Source of the DNA: Betaproteobacteria bacterium
GTDB taxonomy: Bacteria; Pseudomonadota; Gammaproteobacteria; Burkholderiales; Nitrosomonadaceae
Assembly (NCBI GenBank): GCA_022601315.1
Contig: JAHZIU010000079.1
Location: 1 to 22,188 of the forward strand
DNA length: 22,188 nucleotides
Direction: 5' to 3'
Of this stretch, positions 8,003 to 16,066 are shown in pieces. Each line of letters starts with the position of its first letter. Position 1 is the stretch's first letter. A program made the position numbers and the translations under genes. The notes under the pieces are model-generated. The model ran no database searches, had not been told where the DNA came from, and worked only from the letters and a program-made list of their open reading frames with translations.

Positions 8003-8078
8003 TGGCGTCCCCAAGGGGATTCGAACCCCTGTTGCCGCCGTGAAAGGGCAGTGTCCTAGGCCTCTAGACGATGGGGAC
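8003..8078 (-). tRNA. tRNA-Glu (UUC)
   Basis: On the minus strand a 76-base cloverleaf starts GTCCCCAUCGUCUAGAGG and ends in GGGGACG plus an encoded CCA. The acceptor stem GTCCCCA/TGGGGAC is complete. The anticodon loop CUUUCAC gives anticodon UUC, and the T-arm has GGTTCGAATCC. It lies 62 bases after tRNA-Ala, probably in the same transcript, and close to gltX, whose product charges it. Confidence 0.97.
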
Positions 8079-8140
8079 TAAAAAATACTAAGTCGCATTA
8101 TATAAACCAGCGACTTATTGTTAAACCACTCATAATAAAC

Positions 8141-8216
<76 letters not shown>

Positions 8217-8233
8217 TGATCAAAGGAAGTGGG

Positions 8234-8262
8234 ATTATACTAATGCATTGAATCAAAGTAAA
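8234..8262 (-). promoter_or_regulatory. Candidate promoter of the tRNA-Ala/tRNA-Glu unit
   Basis: On the minus strand TTTACT (plus 8257-8262, 4/6 match to -35) and a perfect TATAAT (plus 8234-8239) are separated by 17 bases. The predicted start is about 10 bases upstream of the tRNA-Ala 5' end. It lies just after the gltX stop at 8270, so the tRNAs can be transcribed separately from gltX or together with it. Confidence 0.5.
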
Positions 8263-8269
8263 GCGAAGA

Positions 8270-9664
8270 TCAATCTGCGAAACATTCCAATCGATTTTTC
8301 ATACGATTCAATGTTTCTTCCCGTCCAAGCATTTCAAGTACGGCATCAATTGACGGCGTATGTGTTACGCCGGTTACTAAAACTCTAAGTGGCATAGCAA
8401 TTTTTGGTAGCTTTACTTCATGTGCCTTGGCCGTGTTTTTAATTTCCTGCTTAATTGATTCGCGATTCCAATCTATATGATTAAATTTTTTAATTAAATC
8501 AATAATAATTGGTTTGACTTCAGTTGTCAGGTGTTCGTTCTTTAGCGCTTGTGTAGGTGCTAATGGGCGGTAGAAATATACCGCCGCATCTGCGAGTTCT
8601 TCAATTGTATTAACTCGTTCTTTTAACAAATTCACAACCAATGACAAATCGGGACCTTTGGTCGTATGACAGTCGTCTCGTTGAAGGAAAGGTAACGCTA
8701 AATCAGCCAAATACGCATTATCGGCTGTTTTTATATACTGTTGGTTAAGCCAATATAGTTTTTCAGGATTAAATTTTGCTGGCGCTCGATTGACTGAAGA
8801 GAGGTCGAACCACTCGACCAATTGTTGGCGACTAAAAATTTCTTCATCGCCATGTGACCAGCCGAGTCTGGCCAGATAATTCACTAACGTTTCTGGCAAG
8901 TAACCATCATCACGATATTGAGTGACAGAAACGGCACCATGCCGTTTGGATAAACGTTCTCCATTTGCTCCTAATATCATAGGCACATGCGCATATTCTG
9001 GTAATGGTGCGTCCAGTGCCTTTAGTATATTTACTTGGCGTGGGGTATTGTTGACATGATCGTCTCCGCGAATAACGTGGGTAATCTTCATGTCCAGATC
9101 ATCTAGGACAACACTGAAATTGTAGGTGGGTACACCATCACTACGAATAAGTACAAGGTCATCCAACTCACTATTGGCTACTGTGATGCGACCTTTGATC
9201 TGATCATTAAACACAGCATAGCCCTCTGTAGGATTCTTGAAGCGAATGACTGGTTTAATGCCAGTTGGTGGTGTTTGTTTGGAATTTCTCCAGCGTCCAT
9301 CGTATCTTGGTTTTAAGCCGGCGGCCAATTGCTGCTCTCGCATTTCTTCTAATTCTTCTTTACTGGCATAGCAATAATACGCTTGGTTTGATTGTAATAA
9401 TTGTTCTGCAACCTCGTGATAGCGCTTGATACGTTCCATCTGATAGAACGGCCCTTCGTCATAATCCAGTCCTAACCATGACATGCCTTCAAGAATGGCT
9501 TGTATTGATTGTTTGGTTGAACGTTCAGCATCGGTGTCTTCTATCCGTAATATAAATTTACCGCCATGTCGGCGTGCATAGGCCCAGGAAAATAATGCGG
9601 TGCGTGCGCCACCAATGTGTAAATAACCAGTTGGACTGGGTGCAAAGCGAGTGCGTACTGTCAT
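8270..9664 (-). CDS. gltX: Glutamyl-tRNA synthetase
   Basis: A 464-residue class I aminoacyl-tRNA synthetase that joins glutamate to tRNA-Glu in the cytoplasm. The HIGH-type signature is FAPSPTGYLHIGGARTAL (residues 8-25). The KMSKS-type loop is ERLSKRHG (about 236-243). VIRGDDHVNNTPRQ (about 198-210) is the family's substrate-binding stretch. The length matches bacterial GluRS. Its substrate tRNA gene is encoded just downstream on the same strand. Of the SWIM-like zinc ligands known in E. coli GluRS (Cys98, Cys100, Cys125, His127) only the first cysteine is apparent (YYCYAS), so this is probably a zinc-free variant, which is common in the family. The ATG at 9664 begins MTVRTRFAPSPTG, a usual start. 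Confidence 0.97.
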   Translation of the reverse strand: MTVRTRFAPSPTGYLHIGGARTALFSWAYARRHGGKFILRIEDTDAERSTKQSIQAILEGMSWLGLDYDEGPFYQMERIKRYHEVAEQLLQSNQAYYCYASKEELEEMREQQLAAGLKPRYDGRWRNSKQTPPTGIKPVIRFKNPTEGYAVFNDQIKGRITVANSELDDLVLIRSDGVPTYNFSVVLDDLDMKITHVIRGDDHVNNTPRQVNILKALDAPLPEYAHVPMILGANGERLSKRHGAVSVTQYRDDGYLPETLVNYLARLGWSHGDEEIFSRQQLVEWFDLSSVNRAPAKFNPEKLYWLNQQYIKTADNAYLADLALPFLQRDDCHTTKGPDLSLVVNLLKERVNTIEELADAAVYFYRPLAPTQALKNEHLTTEVKPIIIDLIKKFNHIDWNRESIKQEIKNTAKAHEVKLPKIAMPLRVLVTGVTHTPSIDAVLEMLGREETLNRMKNRLECFAD

Positions 9665-9765
9665 GATAAGTAATTCTAGTGGTTTACAAATAAGGAATCC
9701 GTAATAGTTTACGCGATTCTAATGAGTATGGTGTTTCTTCCTGCGCCGATGAATGGGTAAGACTT

Positions 9766-9781
9766 AAACTTAGCTAAGTTT
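9766..9781. promoter_or_regulatory. 16-bp perfect palindrome between divergent gltX and protease genes
   Basis: AAACTTAG followed directly by its reverse complement CTAAGTTT, with no spacer, lies 102 bases upstream of gltX and about 70 bases upstream of the protease start. A dyad in a divergent promoter region may be an operator. No known regulator box is recognised. Confidence 0.3.
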
Positions 9782-9850
9782 TTACTAACGAATTAATGAT
9801 TTAGATTTGTGTACAATCTATTTTTACTTGCAATTTTTTTAAAGGTTAGT

Positions 9851-10669
9851 ATGAAAAATATTAATGTATTTGATTATTGGCAATATTTTCAGGCTATTTT
9901 GTTAAATGTAATCATTAAGTGTTTCTTTTTAGTTATAGGCCTATGCTTTATAAATTCATATTGTTACGCGCAACTAGAACAAACAATCCAGCAAGTTAAG
10001 CCCTCAATAGTGGGTGTTGGAACATTACAAAAAATGCGTGCGCCGCCTGTTAATTTTCTTGGTACAGGTTTTGTTGTCGGCGATGGCTTACATGTCGTTA
10101 CCAATGCTCATGTGATACCTGAAGTTTTAGATATTGAGAAGAAAGAATCAGTGATAGTAATTACAGGGAAAGGAAGTAATCCTGATGTAAGGTTGGCTGA
10201 AGTGATTGCTATGGATAAAGAACACGATGTTGCTTTGTTAAGAATTAGTGGCGCGGCATTGCCTGCCATGCAGCTTGGTGAAACCCAAACAGTGCGAGAA
10301 GGAAGATCAATGGCTTACACTGGTTTCCCAATTGGAATGGTGCTTGGATTCTATCCTGTAACACATCAGGCTATTGTTTCTTCTATAACACCGATCATTT
10401 TGCCTGCACATAATGCGAAACAACTTGATGCGAGCATGATCAAACAGTTACAAAAATCTCCTTTTATGGTGTACCAGCTTGATGGTGTTGCTTATCCAGG
10501 CAATAGTGGGAGTCCATTGTATGACCCACAAACCGGTATCGTGTATGGCATTCTTAATATGGTTTTTGTGAAAGGAAAAAAAGAGTCTGCACTAAGCAAT
10601 CCAAGTGGAATAAGTTATGCGATTCCGGGGGACTATATTAAAAGCCTAATGAAAAGAATTGGCAATTAA
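9851..10669 (+). CDS. Exported trypsin-like (S1 family) serine protease
   Basis: The 272-residue product has a hydrophobic N-terminal segment (about residues 15-38, ending near CYAQ) that serves as a signal peptide or membrane anchor. A chymotrypsin-fold protease domain follows. The catalytic triad is His87 in VVTNAHV, Asp126 in EHDVALL and Ser219 in GNSGSPL. There is no PDZ domain, so it is not a DegP/DegS protein. I chose the ATG at 9851 because AAAGG stands 7 bases before it. An in-frame start at 9809 would add 14 residues without a ribosome binding site. It stands directly upstream of the exopolysaccharide regulators on the same strand, 165 bases away. A role in envelope or exopolysaccharide processing is only inferred from that position. 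The substrate is unknown. Confidence 0.85.
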   Translation: MKNINVFDYWQYFQAILLNVIIKCFFLVIGLCFINSYCYAQLEQTIQQVKPSIVGVGTLQKMRAPPVNFLGTGFVVGDGLHVVTNAHVIPEVLDIEKKESVIVITGKGSNPDVRLAEVIAMDKEHDVALLRISGAALPAMQLGETQTVREGRSMAYTGFPIGMVLGFYPVTHQAIVSSITPIILPAHNAKQLDASMIKQLQKSPFMVYQLDGVAYPGNSGSPLYDPQTGIVYGILNMVFVKGKKESALSNPSGISYAIPGDYIKSLMKRIGN

Positions 10670-10834
10670 ACAGAGTCTAATTAGAGCGCTCATATTTGTT
10701 TGAACTAAGATACTATCAGCTGGCGCATATGGGTCACGCATTTTAAATTGATAACGAATCGTTTGCTGGATACACGATTCAATTTTCATATTCTACTCGT
10801 TATGTTTTCAGCTTAAAACAAAAAAGGTGTATAT

Positions 10835-11380
10835 GTGCAAAAAATTACTGTAGCGGTAGTTGAAGCTAACCAAGAGAAGCGAGTGCAGCTGGAGCAATCT
10901 CTGCATCAAGATAAAGAAATTAGTGCAATTGAAGTATTAACGGATGAGATCTCGAACAAAGGAAATGTGGAACGTAGATTAAAGCCGCGCTCAGATCTGA
11001 CGTTCTTGGATGATATTGTGGCAAGAATTCAACGCATAAAGCCTCGTATCTTGCTATTAAGCACACAGATACAGCAATTGTCGGGCGGGTTTTGCAATTT
11101 ATTATTAACTTTGCGTAATCAATGCCCAGAAACATTAGTGGTTTTACTAATAGATGAAGAAGCTACTGAGGTAAATCAGTTGCTAGATGCATTAGCTAGC
11201 GGTGCTCGCGGTTTTCTTGACAGTAAAAAAGTTAACACACCAAGTTTTTCAAAGATGATCAAGGCGGTTGATAAAGGTGAAGCTTGGGTGTCTCGCAAAT
11301 TACATGGAGAAATGATGAATAAAATTTTATTCCAGTTTTCTATGAAAATGAATGAGGTTGATTTTGATTCTACTTGCTAG
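10835..11380 (+). CDS. Receiver-like protein without the phosphoacceptor Asp and without output domain
   Basis: This 181-residue protein is patterned like a response-regulator receiver: VAVVEANQEKR at the N-terminus, hydrophobic strands, and LLDALASGARGFL near the usual beta5 position. The place of the phosphorylated Asp, filled by LLDYELP in the next gene, reads LLLSTQI here, with Ser76. The usual acidic pair is replaced by Glu-Ala, and the conserved Lys is not in register. No DNA-binding or enzymatic domain follows. The likely start is the GTG at 10835 with AAGG upstream. The ATG two bases earlier is out of frame and closes at once. The 3' end overlaps the next gene by 29 bases, which implies coupled translation. 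A pseudo-receiver acting through protein contact, perhaps with its neighbour, is an inference. Confidence 0.7.
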   Translation: MQKITVAVVEANQEKRVQLEQSLHQDKEISAIEVLTDEISNKGNVERRLKPRSDLTFLDDIVARIQRIKPRILLLSTQIQQLSGGFCNLLLTLRNQCPETLVVLLIDEEATEVNQLLDALASGARGFLDSKKVNTPSFSKMIKAVDKGEAWVSRKLHGEMMNKILFQFSMKMNEVDFDSTC

Positions 11381-12056
11381 TTCAAATAAAAAATTATTGA
11401 TGCGTTGGGAGCAAGGTCTGCTTGGCTTCTCTCCTTTATGGTTTTCAACCAGTCTTGATTCGATTAAAGATAAACTAAATAAAAATAAGCCAGAAATTTT
11501 TTTGTTGGATTATGAGTTGCCCGAGATAAACGGTAAAGATGGAATCGTAAAATTGCTGCAGTTGTGCACTGATGTCAAGGTAGTTGTTTTCAGCCCTCAG
11601 CTACAAGACGAAATCGAGTGGGAATTATTTAAAACAGGTATTCGTGGTTGCTGTAGAGATAACATAAAGCCAGAACAGATAAATGTTGCGATTAAGGCAA
11701 TTCATCATGGCGAGCTCTGGATTCGACGAACACTAACAAGTTTTATGTTACAGGAATTGGTTTTGGTAACTAGGGAAAAGAATCGTATTGAACAGGCTGT
11801 TAATGACTTACTTGAGAATTTGACCCGACGAGAATATGAGATTGCCATGTTAGTTGGGTGCGGCGAAAGTAATAAACGAATTGCGTCAAAGTTGGAGATT
11901 ACTGAGCGAACTGTGAAAGCGCACTTGACTGAAATTTTTCGCAAGCTGCATATCTCAGATCGAATCAAACTGGCTTTAATGATGAAAGATACGATTTCGT
12001 CATTAAATCAATCGAAAACAAACAATTATAATGAGCCCCTTTTTATATCTAAGTAA
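11352..12056 (+). CDS. LuxR/NarL-family response regulator, atypical receiver
   Basis: A 234-residue transcription factor with an N-terminal receiver-like domain (about 3-125) and a C-terminal LuxR-type helix-turn-helix (about 155-215: LTRREYEIAMLV, NKRIASKLEITERTVKAHL, IFRKLHISDR). The phosphoacceptor Asp53 is present in FLLDYELP. The acidic pair that binds Mg2+ in ordinary receivers is replaced by ASSN, and the conserved Lys near GIRGCCRD is not in register, so phosphorylation may be weak or absent. The ATG at 11352 lies inside the end of the preceding receiver-like gene (29-base overlap) and has only a poor ribosome binding site, so coupled translation is likely. It lies 249 bases upstream of the sugar transferase gene on the same strand, a plausible target. 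Confidence 0.82.
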   Translation: MRLILILLASSNKKLLMRWEQGLLGFSPLWFSTSLDSIKDKLNKNKPEIFLLDYELPEINGKDGIVKLLQLCTDVKVVVFSPQLQDEIEWELFKTGIRGCCRDNIKPEQINVAIKAIHHGELWIRRTLTSFMLQELVLVTREKNRIEQAVNDLLENLTRREYEIAMLVGCGESNKRIASKLEITERTVKAHLTEIFRKLHISDRIKLALMMKDTISSLNQSKTNNYNEPLFISK

Positions 12057-12305
12057 AACGGATCATTTAAATTAATATAATCACCAAATATCTCTGATCT
12101 CTTGCTAAGATTAGGTTGTGAACAAGATCCATTAAGTTTTGATTGAAATTGCTGCCAGATATCGAGTGCTAGTGAGAATCGTCTGAATTTTCGTCAATGA
12201 TTTCAAAATGGTTCCTAAAACCAATATTTCCTATTTGCAATGAAGATTTAAAATACGATTAAACAAAGTGACAGACCATTTTGTATCAAGTTTGGGAGAA
12301 ACAAA

Positions 12306-13712
12306 TTGTTACGTATCTATAACCACTATATTTCAAGGTTTACAATTTTGCTTGTAAATATTGAAATGTTTTTATTATTTGCCACGTTCTTTTTAGGTGT
12401 AAATATAGGATTGATGAATTTTATGCATTTGAACGAGCTTGCATCTGTCTCATATCTATCTCTACTGCCCGTAGCCACAATTTTTGTTGTTATATTTTTG
12501 TTAAGTATGGCTGTCATGGGAATGTATCAGCTTCATTCGCTACCAAATTTTAAAGCCACATTAATTCGTCTTACTCCTACAATGGTGCTATGTTTTGGCC
12601 TCATGACATTAATGATTTATTTATTGCCTAGCATCTATTTGGGCCAAGGTGTGCTATCAATTGTCATGTTTCTGTCTTTTTTAGGCATTGTGTTTTTAAG
12701 AACCATAGTGTTCAAATGGTTTAATACTGGTGTACTGCGGACGCGGGCATTAGTGTTGGGTGTAGGTGAAAGTGCCAATGAACTTATTAATCCAGTAGAA
12801 GATGGTTCCGGTTATCATAATTCAAGCTTAATTGGTTTTGTGCCATTTCAGGGTGAAGATCGTGTTGTGCCAGATAAATTAATATTGTCGGATGAAGGCT
12901 CATTGGCCATGTTGGTTAAGAAATATAACGTAGAAGAAATTATTATTGCTACGGAAGAAAGACGCGGTGGCAGTTTTCCAATACAGGAATTACTGGAATG
13001 TAAAATGCATGGTATTGAGGTAACAGATATTGCCTCGTATTTTGAGCGTGAGCGAAAACACATTCGTATGGACTCACTCAATCCTAGTTGGCTGGTTTTT
13101 GGCGGAGGATTCGACCAAAGTTTTCTTAGATCAGCCATAAAACGAATCTTTGATGTAATCGCAAGTGTCATTTTATTAATCGTTACTCTGCCTATTATGC
13201 TGATAACGATAATTCTCATTCTGATTGAAGATGGGTTTCCTGTTTTCTACCGACAGGAAAGGGTTGGCAAAGGTGGGGATTCATTTATGGTTTTAAAGTT
13301 TCGAAGTATGAGTAAAAATGCTGAGCAAGGACAAAAACCACAGTGGGCTACAACTGATGATCCCAGGGTGACCAACGTGGGTAGAATTATGCGTAAGTTG
13401 AGAATAGATGAATTACCACAAATAGTAAATGTTTTAAAAAATGAAATGAGTTTTGTTGGTCCCCGCCCTGAACGACCATTTTTTGTAGATATGCTCGGCG
13501 CACAAGTACCTTACTACAATATCCGGCATAGCATTAAGCCAGGAATTACTGGATGGGCTCAGGTACGCTATCCATATGGGTCGTCTGTTGAAGATGCTAT
13601 CGAGAAACTTCAATACGATCTTTATTATGTGAAGAATCATAGTCTATTTTTTGATTTTGTTATTCTCATTCATACTGTAGAAGTCGTTCTGTTTGGTAAG
13701 GGTGGAAGGTAA
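12306..13712 (+). CDS. XrtA/PEP-CTERM-associated sugar-phosphate transferase (TIGR03013-like, polyprenyl glycosylphosphotransferase)
   Basis: This 468-residue membrane enzyme should transfer a sugar phosphate to undecaprenyl phosphate as the first step of exopolysaccharide repeat-unit synthesis. About four N-terminal helices (residues 10-135) precede a CoA-binding/nucleotide-fold-like region (LVLGVGESANELI onward). A further helix (about 280-305) begins the bacterial sugar transferase domain, with KRIFDV, FYRQERVGKGG, LKFRSM, LRIDELPQ, NEMSFVGPRPERP and KPGITGWAQV. The start is TTG at 12306, placed by GGGAGA 6 bases upstream. The gene is followed after 21 bases by prsK, a pairing typical of XrtA-linked exopolysaccharide loci. 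The sugar is unknown. Confidence 0.88.
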   Translation: MLRIYNHYISRFTILLVNIEMFLLFATFFLGVNIGLMNFMHLNELASVSYLSLLPVATIFVVIFLLSMAVMGMYQLHSLPNFKATLIRLTPTMVLCFGLMTLMIYLLPSIYLGQGVLSIVMFLSFLGIVFLRTIVFKWFNTGVLRTRALVLGVGESANELINPVEDGSGYHNSSLIGFVPFQGEDRVVPDKLILSDEGSLAMLVKKYNVEEIIIATEERRGGSFPIQELLECKMHGIEVTDIASYFERERKHIRMDSLNPSWLVFGGGFDQSFLRSAIKRIFDVIASVILLIVTLPIMLITIILILIEDGFPVFYRQERVGKGGDSFMVLKFRSMSKNAEQGQKPQWATTDDPRVTNVGRIMRKLRIDELPQIVNVLKNEMSFVGPRPERPFFVDMLGAQVPYYNIRHSIKPGITGWAQVRYPYGSSVEDAIEKLQYDLYYVKNHSLFFDFVILIHTVEVVLFGKGGR

Positions 13713-13733
13713 TTCCACAAGTTGGATAAGATT

Positions 13734-15797
13734 ATGTTGACTAATATAGCAACAATTAGTTATTCGGTCGCAGCTGTCGCATATCTTTTTCTGTCAATTT
13801 TATTGCTGACAAGTTGGCGTGGACGCCTGTACGGCATGATGCTGGCCATCGCTTGTGTTTGCTCGGCACTTTGGGCAATAGCACTTGCTTGCCAGGCAAC
13901 ATGGGGCTATCCGACTGTATATTTATCAAGCTTTCTTGAAGTGTTGCGTAATGCAAGTTGGTCTGCATTCCTGATCACCTTAATTGGACCTTTCTACCAA
14001 CGCACAGATAACTCATTACCCCCAAAAATAAGATCTTCCGTTTTTGTTATTGCAGTATTTTTTGTCGTTTATAGCGCTCTCATATTTTTTATTCATACCG
14101 AAAACCCATTTGCTCCTGGACATTCAATTAATTCTTTAAGTAGTATCGTGGGTAATGTTGTAATGGCGATCATCGGTATCACCTTGGTTGAGCAGTTTTA
14201 TCGGAATGCGCCGGCTGAACAACGTTGGGGAATAAAATTTATTTGCCTTGGTGTAGGCAGTATTTTTATTTATGATTTTTATTTTTATAGTGATGCATTA
14301 TTGTTCAGACATATCAACGAAGATATTTGGGCGACACGAGGCATTGTTAACGCTATAGTTGTTCCATTAATTGCGGTATCAGCAGCTCGGAATCCTCATT
14401 GGGCCGTTGGAATTGCTGTGTCACGTAATGTGATCTTTTATTCAGCGACACTGTTTGGAACAGCTGTCTATCTGCTTGTTATGGCAGCCGTTGGATATTA
14501 TCTGCGTTTCTCAGGGGGAAGCTGGGGAATTGTCTTGCAAATGACTTTCCTGTTTGGTGCTGTCATACTGCTGATAGGTGTGTTATTTTCTGGCACCATC
14601 CGGTCTTGGCTGAAGGTGTTTATCAGTAAACATTTTTTTAGTTATAACTATGATTATAGAGAAGAGTGGCTACGTTTTACACGCACATTGTCTGAGGGTG
14701 AAGCTGAACTTAGAGGACGTGTTATTCAGGCATTATCCCAATTAGTTGAAAGCCCTGGCGGCGCTTTATGGCTAAAGCGTGAGGAACTCCATTTTGAACA
14801 AGTTGCACAATGGAATGTTCCAATAATTAAAGAGATTGAAAAAACGAATAGCTCATTTTGCGAATTTTTGGAAAAGAAGGAGTGGATAATTGATTTGCAA
14901 GAACATGAGACCAACCCCCAAAAATACAACGCACTGAGTGCGCCACAATGGCTAAGTACAATTCCAGATGCATGGTTAGTTATTCCATTAATTTTTCATG
15001 GGGAGCTATTGGGGTTTGTCGTATTATTAAAACCTAGAAGTAAGATCAAACTGAATTGGGAAGTGAGTGATCTCTTTAAAGTGGCAGGTAATCAGGCTGC
15101 CAGTTATCTTGCTCAAGATGAAGCAACCCGTGCGCTTATGGTGGCACGCCAGTTTGAATCTTTCAATCGCATGTCCACTTTTGTTGTGCATGATTTAAAG
15201 AACTTGATTTTTCAATTATCGTTATTACTTTCAAATTCTGAGAAGCACAAAAATAATCCTGAATTTCAGAATGATATGATTCAAACGGTCGATCTGTCGA
15301 TCAATAAAATGAAGCGACTCTTGGAAAAATTGAGCAATGGCGGATCGCAGGAAACGCTCAGTCAAATTTCGCTAGATCAGGAGTTACAGGAGATTGTAGA
15401 AAGTAAAGTAGTGTTTGAACCAAAACCCATACTAGAGCTACAAGATACGAATTTAACGATCACTGCCAATCGGTCTCGCTTTGAACGCGTTCTTGGTCAT
15501 CTTATTCAGAATGCAATTGAAGCAACGCCAAAAGATGGTCAGGTATGGGTCCGTTTGAAGAAAATAGGAAAAGAAATAGTAATAGAGATTCAGGATACTG
15601 GACAAGGTATGAGTGATAAGTTTATTAAAGAGCGTCTTTTTAGACCGTTCGAATCTACTAAATCTGCCGGTATGGGTATCGGTGTTTTTGAGAGTAGAGA
15701 ATATGTTCAGGAACTTGGGGGAAGGTTAGAGGTGACAAGTACTGAATCGATTGGTACAACTTTTCAAATCATATTAAAGCTTCAAGAAAGTCATTAG
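13734..15797 (+). CDS. prsK: XrtA/PEP-CTERM system sensor histidine kinase PrsK
   Basis: A 687-residue inner-membrane sensor kinase. About eight transmembrane segments fill the first 290 residues. A GAF-like domain follows (about 320-455, ending near LFKVAGNQAASYLAQ). Next comes the dimerisation helix with the phosphorylated His486 in VVHDLKNLIFQL. The catalytic ATPase domain has its N-box in LIQNAIEATP, with DTGQGMSD and GMGIGVFES. This order, with HDLKN instead of HELRTP, matches the PrsK family found beside exosortase-linked exopolysaccharide genes. The presumed partner is PrsR, encoded 269 bases downstream. I prefer the ATG at 13734. A TTG at 13722 would add four residues. The ligand is unknown. 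Expression is probably coupled to the sugar transferase gene. Confidence 0.88.
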   Translation: MLTNIATISYSVAAVAYLFLSILLLTSWRGRLYGMMLAIACVCSALWAIALACQATWGYPTVYLSSFLEVLRNASWSAFLITLIGPFYQRTDNSLPPKIRSSVFVIAVFFVVYSALIFFIHTENPFAPGHSINSLSSIVGNVVMAIIGITLVEQFYRNAPAEQRWGIKFICLGVGSIFIYDFYFYSDALLFRHINEDIWATRGIVNAIVVPLIAVSAARNPHWAVGIAVSRNVIFYSATLFGTAVYLLVMAAVGYYLRFSGGSWGIVLQMTFLFGAVILLIGVLFSGTIRSWLKVFISKHFFSYNYDYREEWLRFTRTLSEGEAELRGRVIQALSQLVESPGGALWLKREELHFEQVAQWNVPIIKEIEKTNSSFCEFLEKKEWIIDLQEHETNPQKYNALSAPQWLSTIPDAWLVIPLIFHGELLGFVVLLKPRSKIKLNWEVSDLFKVAGNQAASYLAQDEATRALMVARQFESFNRMSTFVVHDLKNLIFQLSLLLSNSEKHKNNPEFQNDMIQTVDLSINKMKRLLEKLSNGGSQETLSQISLDQELQEIVESKVVFEPKPILELQDTNLTITANRSRFERVLGHLIQNAIEATPKDGQVWVRLKKIGKEIVIEIQDTGQGMSDKFIKERLFRPFESTKSAGMGIGVFESREYVQELGGRLEVTSTESIGTTFQIILKLQESH

Positions 15798-16066
15798 AAA
15801 AACATATTCGATTTAACTAGTAAGGAGAAGTCGATTAATTAATTAATAAATCAATACCGGATGACTAAAATTCTTTTGGTTATCGTTGAGAACCTTGAAG
15901 ATACTTGCTAATACCCGTGGTTTACACTTTGAGTGGATGATTACGTCTTTTTAAGATTATTTAAATCAAAGTTCAAAAGTGTCGATAAAGTTTACATCTA
16001 TTTGAGATATGTACAAAATTCAAAGTAATTTGTTTCTCAATTAATAAATTTAAAGTAGGTAAAAGC

